DNA of 64,000 bases. Origin: RGIG4079 sp045531405 (GTDB lineage Bacteria > Bacteroidota > Bacteroidia > Bacteroidales > Muribaculaceae). The DNA is taken from assembly GCA_045531405.1 (NCBI GenBank), contig JAZSDX010000066.1, positions 1 to 64,000 on the forward strand, written 5' to 3'. Under the pieces are notes generated by a model that made no database searches, was not told where the DNA came from, and saw nothing but the letters and a program-made list of their open reading frames with translations. Of this stretch, positions 28,401-37,616 are shown piece after piece. The stretch's first letter is position 1; the number at the start of each line of letters is the position of its first letter. The translations under genes were made by a program, and so were the position numbers.

Positions 28401-31400
28401 TTTCTTTCCTTTCTCTTTCATAGTGATGCGAAGGTCAAGTGACATCAATGCTTCACCCACTGTTGGTTTATCGGGCATTGTTGCTTTGGTATCTTTATCG
28501 GCTGTTGACTTTGATTGGTCGTTAAGAGCTGCTTCCAACCCACCGGTGGCATTGCTGACCACTTTTTCCATCTTTGCATTGAGTGTGGTTTGCATCTTAG
28601 CCAGATCGTCATTCAATTTGGTCATTTTTTCACTGATTCCACCTATACCATCGGCTTTGGCATCGGCAGTAATATTAAGTGCAAAATATTTGTCGATATC
28701 ATCTTCTTGATATACGATGGTGGCTTTGGAGTTAATCATACCCGATACAGCACTCAAGGTCCCTGTCAGCATAAAGGTGGTCAGGCGACCTTTCTTTTTT
28801 GTCTTAGCGTCAACATAGTCTTTGTCATAGACAACTGTCATTTCAAAGTTGCCACCCATTACATCTTTACCTGCCGATGAAGCAATACCCATTCCGGCTA
28901 CCACACCGATGATGCCTTTTTGAGGTTCAACTTCAGTTGCTGACTTGCGAATACAGTTGAAATAGAAACCTGCACTGATATCGGTGATTGCAACAGGTGG
29001 AATCTGAATACCCGTAGCACTACCTACCGATGCAAGGAAATATCCCCAACGATAATCTTCAAGTTTGTAATATCCACCGGTGGCTTTGGCTGTAAAGAGG
29101 TCGCCGGGCATGGTAAATTCGAGTGAACCCTTATAACCCTTGCCATATTTGGCATCATCGCTGGCAACCAATTCGCCACTCAATTTCATGCCGGCAAACG
29201 AACTTGAGAACGAAGCCTTGTCAAATTTGGTTTCTTCGTACTTGAATGATACTTTTGAGAAATCAAAATTCTTGGCTACTGCTGTCACTCCACTCAATCG
29301 GGCTTTTATGGTCAATCCGGCTGTAGCACTGAGCTCAAGACCTTCAATCAATTTGACCGTGCCTTCTATTGACGCACTCAGCACTTCGTTCTTGAAATCG
29401 AAGTTATATTTGTCGATAGAGAATTCAAACGGACCTAATTTCTTGGCAGCAGAAGCCAAAGACCACCGTCCTGTATTGAAATAGAGTAGGTCATTTACGA
29501 CAAACTCTTTCCCTTCGTAGAGCGTTACCAGAGTTTTTTTACTGTCTTTTTTAGTCTGTAACTCTTTTATGTCATCAAATTGTGATTCCCACACAGGGCA
29601 GTTGGCGAGGCGCATTTTGGAGAAATGAATGCCGGGCAGGTCAAATTCAAGAGGTAAACTTTTCATCTTGTTCTTCATGGCATCGCCACCGATACTGAGG
29701 TCGCCGGTCAAAAGCAATTCGACACGAGTCTTCAACTCTGTTTTTTCGGGAACTGCCTCTACAAGCATATAACTCAGATTCTCGTCAAAATCGGCTTTGG
29801 CTAACAAGAAATCAAAGCTCAACTCCTTAACTTGCTGAACTTTGAATACATAGGCATAGTTTCCTGCTGCACTATTCTTCAGATCGTTGACTTTTAGTAT
29901 CTGACAAGTATAACCCAACTTGCCATCGAGCAATGGAACATCAAATTTTCCACTGAAACCACATTCATTGAAGTCGTTTTGGATAAAGGTAGCATGTACT
30001 TTGTCAAGTGAGAAAGCCCAACCTCCGGCTTTACCGGTTTTGGCAGAAAGAATGTCTTCGGCTCCTATTTCAAGGGTAACTCCTGAATCGTCAAAGAACA
30101 TGTTTTTGGCGGCAATAGATAATCGTTTATCGCCTGATGATCCAAATTCCAACGATTTAGGCATCTTTACACCAATTTCTTTGATATAAAGCCCTTGCCA
30201 AGTGTTTATTTGACCACTGATGAGTGTTCGCGATTTGTCATATTTGGCAGGGAATTTACCCATGTGAGCCGAGTTGCGATAAAGAGAGTGATCATACACA
30301 ATGTTTTGAGCAGTGAATGTCCAACCGGGAAGGTCTTCAGCTTGGAATGGATCGATAGATATATTGTCAACCATCCAGTCGTCCCAATCACCGATACTTG
30401 TCTTTATATTAAATACAGGACATTCTTCTTGAGCTACTCCATCAATATCTTTTTTCAAATTGGGTATCTTCATGTCAACATCGACACCCAAAAGCTCAAA
30501 CTCATCGGCGTGCCAAGAAACATAACAACCATCGACAGGATTAATTACATCTTTTGGTGCCTTGAATTTACATTCAAAGTCGGAATCGGGGTCGGTCAAT
30601 GTCAAATCGGATAATAATGCCAATGTTCCCGATTCGGGCAAAATGCGATCGGGCGAAATGCATAGGCGAGGAGCACCGAATACCAATATCTGATCTTGTA
30701 ATACATCACAATCGGGTAGAACAAATTCACCAATAAGGTCCATGGTGGCATGTGTTGCCGCAAATTTCATGGTGGAGATTTGCACATTTACCGGGCTATT
30801 GCTTGTCATTGACTCAGGCAATGCAATAGGCATATAAAGTTCGTCAATGTTTTGACTGCCGATAGCATTCCAAACATTTTGTCCTACAACGACATATTCA
30901 TAATATTTGCTGAGGTCAATTTTTGATGCCAAACTCTTCACTCCGTCGGTAGCTGCCGATTGCAGTTCATTGGCATACGGGATACCGGTGTCGGCAATGA
31001 GATTATCTATTCCCCAATCGCTAAATAACCCTTCTACGATGTCGTTGTTGCTTTTGGGATCGTTGGAATAAGATTGTGCCGTACCACCGAAAACTATCAT
31101 GTCGGTATTGATTTTCAAGTCCTCAAACTTGACACATACCATTACCGTCGTTCCGAGAGGGTTCCACTCAACCTTACCTTTACCTTCCCAAGTGTCGGCT
31201 TTTTTGCCTGCCTTGATTTCATCAATGGTCAACTGATATTCTCCGATGGCGATGGTCTTACCTAATAGCTCATCGGCTGTTGCAGTGGTGGGAGTCTCGT
31301 TGTCAATTTCCACCATGTTTGAACATTGGAAATATTTTTTTGTTAGAGCTTCTACAAGAGCAAAATCGACCACATTTAGGGAGTCGTGATGGAAGACAAC

Positions 31401-32834
31401 CGAATCAAAGTTTGTACAAATGGGTTTGACGCGAAGAACCAAATAGTCCTTTTCTTGAACTTTGTCCTTTACCAAATCCCAACGAATGGTGTCGATTAAT
31501 TCTTCGGTACCCTTAACCAATTTGGTATATATAGGCTCAGATTCAAGTGCTGCTTTCTTGTCAATAATGTTCTTACCATTAAACAATTGGACTTCGTAGT
31601 CAAATTTAAGCGTATCAGGGTCAAGTCCTTGTCCTCCTAAATGCCATACCTCACGCCATTCAATAGCCATGTCGCTACGCAAGAATTTTTTACGGGCGGC
31701 AAGCTCAGAAAATGTGGGAGTGGTGATTGTGGGGTTTCGGAAATTATACAAAGCACTCATATCGAGGCTGTCTTGTACCGAATCCTTTCCCCAGAGGGTT
31801 AATAAGTCAACATTCTCGTCGTCATCGTCATCATCGTCATCATCATCACCCTCATCTTCATTTTCTTTAGGTTTTTCTTTGGGTTCTTCCTCTCCTCCAA
31901 TGTCGGTCTTAAATTTGAATGGTAGATATGTGCTCTTTCCATTGTTTTCCAACATCACGTATGAAAGAGGTCCTGAGGCTTTAGATGTCGCTGAAACTTG
32001 AGCCAAATAGGTCTTATCGGCATAGAAGTTGCCTGTAACCACTTGAGAGGGGATAATACACATATTGGCCAAAAGATCTTTCGCTTGATATATTGTTGGG
32101 TTGCGATCCATTGCCACATCGGGTTGTTGACCTGGGAACAACTCTACAACCTTGAAATTATAGGTAAAACTTGCTGATGCTCCACAAGCGATGAGTGGCA
32201 TTGTCCAGGTAAACTGAGCGTTAAGTGGGTCAACTTGCGCCGTTGCATCTCCATTCATTACGTTTATCATTGGAAGCAAGAATTGTGGCGCTTGTGCTTT
32301 ATAACACACTTGGAAGGTACACCATCCACCCTCAGGATTACTTACTACTACCGGAGTGGATAATTTAGGATTATTCCAACGATAGGCGGTAACCTTACTT
32401 TTATATGTTCCTTCGGGTAGTAATCCGAAAGCTCCACTTCGGTAATCATCGAAAAGATTTGCCGGACATTTAACTTCACTCGCCGGAATATGATCGAAAA
32501 GCTTCTTCATTTCCACCGAATTGAGAGTGTAGGCCGAATTTGGTTGGATAACAAATGGAGTATTGGGCTGGCGGTTAGCCGGGGTTGAGATCGCCAAATC
32601 GGACGACGGTATTATCTGCTCCAATTGAAGTCCTAAATACACCTGTTGTATATCGGGCGTGGTATTGGTCAATGTGATTGTGAAATATTTGCCGGGATCA
32701 GACAAGTACAATAACACTTGCGGCGGAAGCACCTGCTGGGTAGGAGTCACAGTCACTATTACTTCTTGAGCAAAAGCACAGAAGACGCTGATGAGCCACG
32801 TTGTTAAAAAGGCTATTGACCTATATCTTTTCAT
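25500..32834 (-). CDS. Giant secreted beta-rich protein (2,444 residues)
   Basis: The signal peptide (MKRYRSIAFLTTWLISVFCAFA) is clear. Residues about 24-165 (VTPTQQVLPPQVLLYLSDPG, YFTITLTNTTPDIQQVYLGL) resemble the TANFOR-type N-terminal domain of giant Bacteroidota surface proteins; I cannot confirm this. A fibronectin-like domain (about 170-315) is followed by an acidic linker with ten consecutive Asp (about 325-342). The central part (about 500-1,650) is a long series of beta-strand segments (GKGKVEWNPLGTTVMVCVKF, KIDLSKYYEYVVVGQNVW). Around 1,700-1,850 glycine-rich strands recur (YLYAKFGIHINLGFWEKKID). The tail is rich in Tyr and Asn and has no T9SS signature. Function unknown; it is probably on the cell surface or spans the periplasm. 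The barrel gene is 37 bp upstream. Confidence 0.8.
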   Translation of the reverse strand: MKRYRSIAFLTTWLISVFCAFAQEVIVTVTPTQQVLPPQVLLYLSDPGKYFTITLTNTTPDIQQVYLGLQLEQIIPSSDLAISTPANRQPNTPFVIQPNSAYTLNSVEMKKLFDHIPASEVKCPANLFDDYRSGAFGLLPEGTYKSKVTAYRWNNPKLSTPVVVSNPEGGWCTFQVCYKAQAPQFLLPMINVMNGDATAQVDPLNAQFTWTMPLIACGASASFTYNFKVVELFPGQQPDVAMDRNPTIYQAKDLLANMCIIPSQVVTGNFYADKTYLAQVSATSKASGPLSYVMLENNGKSTYLPFKFKTDIGGEEEPKEKPKENEDEGDDDDDDDDDDENVDLLTLWGKDSVQDSLDMSALYNFRNPTITTPTFSELAARKKFLRSDMAIEWREVWHLGGQGLDPDTLKFDYEVQLFNGKNIIDKKAALESEPIYTKLVKGTEELIDTIRWDLVKDKVQEKDYLVLRVKPICTNFDSVVFHHDSLNVVDFALVEALTKKYFQCSNMVEIDNETPTTATADELLGKTIAIGEYQLTIDEIKAGKKADTWEGKGKVEWNPLGTTVMVCVKFEDLKINTDMIVFGGTAQSYSNDPKSNNDIVEGLFSDWGIDNLIADTGIPYANELQSAATDGVKSLASKIDLSKYYEYVVVGQNVWNAIGSQNIDELYMPIALPESMTSNSPVNVQISTMKFAATHATMDLIGEFVLPDCDVLQDQILVFGAPRLCISPDRILPESGTLALLSDLTLTDPDSDFECKFKAPKDVINPVDGCYVSWHADEFELLGVDVDMKIPNLKKDIDGVAQEECPVFNIKTSIGDWDDWMVDNISIDPFQAEDLPGWTFTAQNIVYDHSLYRNSAHMGKFPAKYDKSRTLISGQINTWQGLYIKEIGVKMPKSLEFGSSGDKRLSIAAKNMFFDDSGVTLEIGAEDILSAKTGKAGGWAFSLDKVHATFIQNDFNECGFSGKFDVPLLDGKLGYTCQILKVNDLKNSAAGNYAYVFKVQQVKELSFDFLLAKADFDENLSYMLVEAVPEKTELKTRVELLLTGDLSIGGDAMKNKMKSLPLEFDLPGIHFSKMRLANCPVWESQFDDIKELQTKKDSKKTLVTLYEGKEFVVNDLLYFNTGRWSLASAAKKLGPFEFSIDKYNFDFKNEVLSASIEGTVKLIEGLELSATAGLTIKARLSGVTAVAKNFDFSKVSFKYEETKFDKASFSSSFAGMKLSGELVASDDAKYGKGYKGSLEFTMPGDLFTAKATGGYYKLEDYRWGYFLASVGSATGIQIPPVAITDISAGFYFNCIRKSATEVEPQKGIIGVVAGMGIASSAGKDVMGGNFEMTVVYDKDYVDAKTKKKGRLTTFMLTGTLSAVSGMINSKATIVYQEDDIDKYFALNITADAKADGIGGISEKMTKLNDDLAKMQTTLNAKMEKVVSNATGGLEAALNDQSKSTADKDTKATMPDKPTVGEALMSLDLRITMKEKGKKLDKVKWHLYLGQPDEDLRCKFVLVDFKSKIVSVNVGANAYLCVGNELPNNGELPPIPAKIRNFLDGSTKGSGVESADITKANNARTAALKDFQAQVYGGVMMGASAWGYIDFNLGLFYGDMGALAGFDVSVRKIGNTQCMNLPLTPGFNGWYAEGQLYAYLYAKFGIHINLGFWEKKIDIIDAGIGGVLRLGLPNPTYFTGEARVKLKLLAGLVSINRKFEFECGDRCDIFYGNALDNFKLFGECSVGDTIKSKGWESKNAINPKFYIPITVDTEAPIREHFRVLDETELNRLAADFNGDKEQLKAQASRTFVFDMNKYVLIYEYSYPNQNLNKYDRCIAFYYKGNARFQHQINMTQLNPNKYYRLRVVGWAKEIERGQEVDPLKWNENKKKYENVQWQQYKDFFFCTEPAESLEDCPEDLQKYVAIAYPSYRNQLKCDKNFEAYTHDVKAPNIAFFSDISKKAFQKGKLRWKLEEYMSGDWRLVDEKDAYWVVTDSTCNLTVAGGQFDKKVYDQSDYRLQLNYVVSNTKTVYVTKEDPSGGIPQRIPTKVITTETTNIADWKLTAYDGYYHTGYRGSQVNYEKPFVGIRLNSVKMKTDFPGYNLRGLSYYRKYMAADGVNPMRYQDPYTYIAYMSNYGLVGGWTLSNKRLAVNATTAQSLIYHDRGGVYEGAYKDNYGQTWPYDKIKSLSIYDGSQWKKDCQYPLPVMTDSRYNYAIGGRERAYKLNLSGKDDKSRATYLIKDLYAVYSAVDRFDSKLRYELQYFMALSGGDYSNWAANRIEELMETNTGVYFTSTSALNSDVRIEVPYYQLGILWGSQFNNKGDRKQATMWSSYDDLPKAWSRPQEERSEDILLGLVGNYPYRLVDIEYNQVITGKNSQGQYTYGSRGGYLDFIPRWDNITQIKVTSYRVNAYNFKKAEYTVCDRAYLNMGPRNARYTYTINNPSDVLSNSSKKNVNSYLYKNN
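31815..31850. repeat. TCA/TCG trinucleotide tract encoding poly-Asp
   Basis: About a dozen alternating TCA and TCG triplets, read as GAT/GAC on the coding strand, give the poly-aspartate linker of the giant protein. Such tracts can change length by slippage without breaking the frame. Confidence 0.8.
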
Positions 32835-32871
32835 ATCTGACTATATTATTGTTTTTTTTACTCTTCTTTTT

Positions 32872-34587
32872 TTACTCTTCTTTTTTTACTTTGCGTTTGA
32901 TTGCAAGTAAGGTGAATGTATATGTATAGTTGAAATTGACAGTTATGTCGGTACAGTCAAGTCCACTGCGAGTTTTTGTTATGTTCACATCGCCATACTT
33001 ATTGAATGCAGCACTTGCTGAAAACATGTGAACTTTTTTGAGATTGAAACTTGCCGAGAAATCACCTCCAAGAGAGAGGCTTTTAGATTGTCGTTCAACT
33101 TCATTGTAGCAAAGCGAAACAGAGGCTGAAAGACTTAGATTTTTTTCTTTTAAGAAAGAACGGCTGGTCCCAAGAGATGCTACATCGCTGATGTATTTAC
33201 TGTTGAATCCTTCAGATTCTTGGTGGCTATATGTTAGGGTAAAATCGGTTTCAATAGGTTTTACGTCGATGTTGTAGGAAAGACCAAGTGCCATAGTATT
33301 AACGTCACTCTCTCCAGTGGAGAATTTATTGAGGTCTTTATTTTGAGTAAGGTTGCCTGAGAGGCTTATGCTGTGTCCTAAATGTTCGGTTTCATGGAAG
33401 AATGAAGGGGTGAGACTGTAACTCGACATTAAACGATTAACGCGAGTTGTGTCATTAACCACACATGTGCCGTTTCGTTGGTTTTGAAGATAACCATTGT
33501 AGCCGGCAGCGATATTGAAATTTTTGCCTATACGTGCACTTGCATTGGCAGCATAGATGTAACCACAAGTCGAATAGAGCTGTTCTTTTGAAAGGTTGTC
33601 GGATTGCCCGGAGAATGTACCGGAAAAAGACACCTTATTAAATAATGTTGTACCAAGAGTTATACCTAAACTATGGTAGTTGTTTGACATGTAATAGGTC
33701 CCGAGTGAGGTATAATCGGGTTGTACCATACGGTAGCTGATAGATGCGTTGACTCCTTTGAGGTTGATGTTGGCATTAAGGTCTCCGGCAAAGCGCATGA
33801 GAGAACTATACTTAACATCAAATACCTTGTCAAAATCGGTTTTGACAGGAACTTCGGGAGAGCGTAGGTCGGTATTGAAAACCGAGGTGGCGGCATTTGC
33901 TGTGAATGATAGCCAATTAAATGGTGTAACACACCCTTTTACTCCAACCACGATGTTTTCTTGGGGAGAAACTTGTTGACGCCACAATTCATCGATAGAA
34001 TTTTCGCAGTCGTAGGCTCGGAGCATATACAGGTCAATGTAATGTTTGCCTGAACCATATCCAACTTTGAATCCCCAACCCATGCGTTTGTATTGAGGGG
34101 TGCGAGCGAATGGATCGGAAGGGTCGGCATTAATGGCATTGCGTAAACGCCCGTAGAATAATCCTGCGCGAATGCGATCGCTGTTATATTCAAGCCCAAT
34201 CCCATTGAACGACATATTCATTACATAGGTGCTCATGGCCATGGTTGATTCACCAAAATATCCGGTCCAATTTTTGTATGAGGGTGATAAGTTAAATGAT
34301 AATTGTGGATAGTTGAAATTTAAATTATCATTGCTATAATATAATGAGAACGGCATGTTGAATCCATACAAACAGATGTCTAAGTTTGCATAAATTGTAT
34401 TGCTCAGTGGCGAACCATAGCCGTTACCCACAGATGAATAACGGTAAGTATTCTGAGTCCCAATAGCACCCGATATAATCAGAGGATCGCTTTTTGCAAT
34501 CTCTGAAATGTTTTGGGAAAACATTACATTGGACAACAAAATAGAAACAATAATTGTAGTCAGCCTTATTTTGGAACTCATAAACAT
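32872..34587 (-). CDS. Outer-membrane beta-barrel protein of the exported-protein cluster
   Basis: The protein has 571 residues. The signal peptide ends near ILLSNVMFS. The mature protein is a run of alternating amphipathic strands (LSFNLSPSYKNWTGYFGEST, IGLEYNSDRIRAGLFYGRLR, FNIAAGYNGYLQNQ, DVNITKTRSGLDCTDITVNF), as expected for a large outer-membrane barrel. The very end is basic (LLAIKRKVKKEE). No plug, TonB box or enzymatic motif is visible. An alternative start lies two codons in. Being directly upstream of the giant gene, it could be the giant's anchor or export pore, but that is inference. Confidence 0.78.
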   Translation of the reverse strand: MFMSSKIRLTTIIVSILLSNVMFSQNISEIAKSDPLIISGAIGTQNTYRYSSVGNGYGSPLSNTIYANLDICLYGFNMPFSLYYSNDNLNFNYPQLSFNLSPSYKNWTGYFGESTMAMSTYVMNMSFNGIGLEYNSDRIRAGLFYGRLRNAINADPSDPFARTPQYKRMGWGFKVGYGSGKHYIDLYMLRAYDCENSIDELWRQQVSPQENIVVGVKGCVTPFNWLSFTANAATSVFNTDLRSPEVPVKTDFDKVFDVKYSSLMRFAGDLNANINLKGVNASISYRMVQPDYTSLGTYYMSNNYHSLGITLGTTLFNKVSFSGTFSGQSDNLSKEQLYSTCGYIYAANASARIGKNFNIAAGYNGYLQNQRNGTCVVNDTTRVNRLMSSYSLTPSFFHETEHLGHSISLSGNLTQNKDLNKFSTGESDVNTMALGLSYNIDVKPIETDFTLTYSHQESEGFNSKYISDVASLGTSRSFLKEKNLSLSASVSLCYNEVERQSKSLSLGGDFSASFNLKKVHMFSASAAFNKYGDVNITKTRSGLDCTDITVNFNYTYTFTLLAIKRKVKKEE

Positions 34588-34603
34588 ATCAAATTGATAT
34601 TAA

Positions 34604-34643
34604 ATTATGTGTTGTGCAACAATTAAGTCGCACAACACATAAT
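34604..34643. terminator. 14-bp perfect hairpin between the first two cluster genes
   Basis: ATTATGTGTTGTGC (34604-34617) and GCACAACACATAAT (34630-34643) are exact reverse complements with a 12-base loop. The hairpin lies 10 bases after the stop of the 954-residue protein gene. There is no strong T-run on the minus strand, so it may be a partial terminator or an mRNA-stabilising structure that uncouples the first gene's expression from the rest. Confidence 0.6.
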
Positions 34644-34653
34644 ATATTAAAGA

Positions 34654-37518
34654 CTATTTTTTAATGACTTTTTTTACTACTACTTGACCATTTTCAATGG
34701 TTTTTACGATATAAACACCACTTGAAATATTGCCTTCAACGATGCGACCATTTAAATCGTAATAAGTAGCTTCGTTGTTTTCATCGATTTCAATAGTAGA
34801 AATGCCGGTGATTTCACCACTCACGAGTGTAGTAGGTGATTTTAATGAACCAAGTTTTTGTGCATATCTTACTGTTGAATTGACATCGATAAATTCTCCG
34901 GTATATTCGTTGTGGAGACGGAATGTTACAGTTTCACCGGCTTTTCCGGCAACATTAATCATCATTTTGCCATCTTTCACAACTTTGCCCATACCACGAC
35001 ATTCTCCGTCAACAAATGCGCCAATAGTGTAATCTTCGGGGTTGTCAAGGTCGGCAATTTGTGCTACGATAGCCATGTTGTCGGCAAATTGTCGTGCATC
35101 ATATTCCCATACACTATTTATATTAATAGGAGTTTTTGCAGAGAGTTTAGATTTTGTGCTATATAAATTATATGTTTGATTGCTAAAATCGGGCATATAA
35201 TCAAAAGAGATGTTCATGTCTGATTCAGAGCTATTATAATAAATGTAGCCCTTACCGGCTTCAAGGGTAAAATCAGTACCAACCCAAGCTCCTTCGCTAT
35301 ATTCGGCAAAACAGGTTTTGCCAATAATAAGGTCGCCATCATTTGCATAGATATATTGAGAGCCTAATGAGTTTAATTCATCTAAGGTCATATCCCATTC
35401 GTTGCTATATCCAAACCAAGTATAACCGGGTTTGATGGTTCTTTGTGGATAGCGTTCCCAATATGGTTTAGTTGATTTCAATATGCAATTTGATGCATCT
35501 TCGTAGGTAGATTTGATTTTATACATACCTTCACTTGGTGATAAAGATGTAATGCCACCTAAGAATCCATAAACGGGATCGTTGTAAAGAAGCTCAGATT
35601 GAGAACGAATTTCTATAACTCGGTTGTTTTCATCAATGTTTAATTTTTCTAAATAGCTAAATGCTGGACTTTCAGGGTCAGAAAGGCTTATTTCTGTTGG
35701 AGCATAAATCCAATCCCAACCATTGCTGTTGAATGCAACCTCGGCAGGGATTTCAAGAACGCAATAGGTACTACCTTCTGAGCCACGAGGCATATATTGA
35801 CCATTGTAAAGTACTCGCAATTCGACCGTTCCTGTGCCTGTACCGCGTATATTCCAAACTAATCCATTTCCTCCGTCGGCTGACGAGTATGTTGGCACGC
35901 CAAATCCTACAGGTTCAATGGTGGAGTTGAATTCAAATTCAACAAGATTTGGATCGAAATTGTCACCTGTCACGGTTAATTCAAACTCTGTATCGGCATA
36001 TTTAGATATTACGAGGTATGTTGGGAATTCAATATCGGTAGGAGTTGTTACAATTACTTTTACTTCGACTGAAACTTCCTTATTTAATACAGATGTAATA
36101 ATAAACGTGAATGTACCGTTCATTGTAGCATATTCGTTGACGATTGCATTTGCTGTTTCTTCGTCGGCGGGAGTGATTGTATAGCTTTCACCTTCGTCAT
36201 TTTCAGGGGTAATCTGAATTTGAGCACGAAGTGCATCATAGACATTTGTGTTTATATCCACATAAATCTCTTCGGGTGCAATAATTTCGGTGATAACAAC
36301 AGTTACATCGCATTTGACTTGGGGATTATCGGTCGATACAACTGAAATTGTGTATTTCCCTGGCATACAGGCAATGTTGTCAACGATAGCATCAGAAGCC
36401 TCGGCAGGAATTTCAAGGTAGAATTCCTTATTTGTGGCATCTTCGGGTCCAACATTTACGTATGGAGAAATCATGTCCAAAATATTGTCACCAATTTTAG
36501 CTTGGAATGTCTGTTCTGAAACCCGTAGATATTCAACCGGTGCATATACCTCTACTTGAATTGTGGTATATACTCCGTTAGGACACCCTGAAACTATTTT
36601 TACATCAAATGTACCACCTTTTAATGCCACACCGTCATTATCAAAGATTTCGTCTTCTTCGGTTTCAAAAGTATAATATTGCCATGAAGCATTGGCAGGT
36701 TCTATTGTGATGGCATTTTTAAGCTCTTCGATTTCATAGATGTTTTCACCTTTATTCATCTTAACAGTCTGTAACGAGCAATTAATTGCTGTTACCCAAA
36801 TCATTTCTTCATCAATTGATAGCTGAATCTCAGTACTATAAATTTCTTGATATTCGGGAACACCGAGTTTTACTAATAGTGTACCACCCCATGCTTCAGT
36901 TACTGTCAAAATATTGTTTTCATCAATTTGTGTAATAGGTTCTCCAGCTTCATTTGTCCATGTATATGTTAATGGAGTTTCTAACACAGATTCGCCTCTT
37001 TGGTCATGCCAAACATTACCTTGGTCATCACTGCCTGTATAATAGACTGTTATATAATTATTCAAGTCTATTTCTGCCGGCATCAAGGTTGTTATTTGAA
37101 GTGGCTCAGCAGAGAAACTAAAAGCAGTAGGTCTGTCAACATTTAAGACAAAAGGTACTTCGCTGACAGTCTCTCCGGTAAAAGTGGTAGTTTTAGTGCA
37201 ACTAAAAAGAAGACCATAAGTTCTTTCAAACACTTTGAACGAAATGGTTTTACCCATGTCATCATCTCCACCTCTAACACGCAATAAGAACATATTGCCC
37301 GCGTCGGTGTTAATGGTTGCTTCGGTTGCGGCTGCACGACATTCTCCATCAATGAATGCCGCAACTTCAACGTTGGTTGATAGTTCACCATTGACATTTA
37401 CTTGCACATAAACCGGAGTTTCTGATGGAAAATCATTCTCCGATGGTGCAGTCCAATTCTGCGCTTTTATTGCCAATGTTGACAATAAAACAAGCATTGA
37501 TAACAAGACTTTTTTCAT
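34654..37518 (-). CDS. T9SS-tailed surface protein, first gene of the cluster
   Basis: The protein has 954 residues. It has a signal peptide (MKKVLLSMLVLLSTLAIKAQ), an N-terminal module with VEVAAFIDGECRAAATEATI (about 50-70), and several Ig-like domains in the middle (TEIQLSIDEEMIWVTAINC, TVVITEIIAPEEIYVDINTN). A second module copy has DYTIGAFVDGECRGMGKVV (about 820-895), and the T9SS tail is YYDLNGRIVEGNISSGVYIV...VVVKKVIKK. The AFxDGECR module also occurs in the Ig-domain lipoprotein further down the cluster. It is probably secreted and attached to the surface. A TAnnTTTG box and a pair of 21-bp direct repeats lie upstream, facing the divergent regulator gene. Confidence 0.83.
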   Translation of the reverse strand: MKKVLLSMLVLLSTLAIKAQNWTAPSENDFPSETPVYVQVNVNGELSTNVEVAAFIDGECRAAATEATINTDAGNMFLLRVRGGDDDMGKTISFKVFERTYGLLFSCTKTTTFTGETVSEVPFVLNVDRPTAFSFSAEPLQITTLMPAEIDLNNYITVYYTGSDDQGNVWHDQRGESVLETPLTYTWTNEAGEPITQIDENNILTVTEAWGGTLLVKLGVPEYQEIYSTEIQLSIDEEMIWVTAINCSLQTVKMNKGENIYEIEELKNAITIEPANASWQYYTFETEEDEIFDNDGVALKGGTFDVKIVSGCPNGVYTTIQVEVYAPVEYLRVSEQTFQAKIGDNILDMISPYVNVGPEDATNKEFYLEIPAEASDAIVDNIACMPGKYTISVVSTDNPQVKCDVTVVITEIIAPEEIYVDINTNVYDALRAQIQITPENDEGESYTITPADEETANAIVNEYATMNGTFTFIITSVLNKEVSVEVKVIVTTPTDIEFPTYLVISKYADTEFELTVTGDNFDPNLVEFEFNSTIEPVGFGVPTYSSADGGNGLVWNIRGTGTGTVELRVLYNGQYMPRGSEGSTYCVLEIPAEVAFNSNGWDWIYAPTEISLSDPESPAFSYLEKLNIDENNRVIEIRSQSELLYNDPVYGFLGGITSLSPSEGMYKIKSTYEDASNCILKSTKPYWERYPQRTIKPGYTWFGYSNEWDMTLDELNSLGSQYIYANDGDLIIGKTCFAEYSEGAWVGTDFTLEAGKGYIYYNSSESDMNISFDYMPDFSNQTYNLYSTKSKLSAKTPININSVWEYDARQFADNMAIVAQIADLDNPEDYTIGAFVDGECRGMGKVVKDGKMMINVAGKAGETVTFRLHNEYTGEFIDVNSTVRYAQKLGSLKSPTTLVSGEITGISTIEIDENNEATYYDLNGRIVEGNISSGVYIVKTIENGQVVVKKVIKK

Positions 37519-37568
37519 AAGTTTAATTGTTTTGATGTATAAATTAGTATTGTATTTCTCATTTTTTA

Positions 37569-37576
37569 CAAATTTA
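37569..37576 (-). promoter_or_regulatory. -7 box of the exported-protein cluster
   Basis: On the minus strand this is TAAATTTG, predicting a leader of about 44 bases before the ATG at 37518. No -33 TTG stands at the usual distance. A promoter without a good -33 box just downstream of repeated sites is typical of activator-dependent transcription. Confidence 0.5.
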
Positions 37577-37616
37577 GAGGAATGCCTACGATTAATACTT
37601 ATCTTATTCTGCTATT

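Noticed and set aside
25500..32834. Giant protein as a polymorphic toxin or Rhs element
   Set aside because: No YD/Rhs repeats, no C-terminal toxin domain and no adjacent immunity gene.
34604..34643. Inverted repeat as an insertion-sequence end
   Set aside because: No transposase or target-site duplication; it fits an RNA hairpin between genes.
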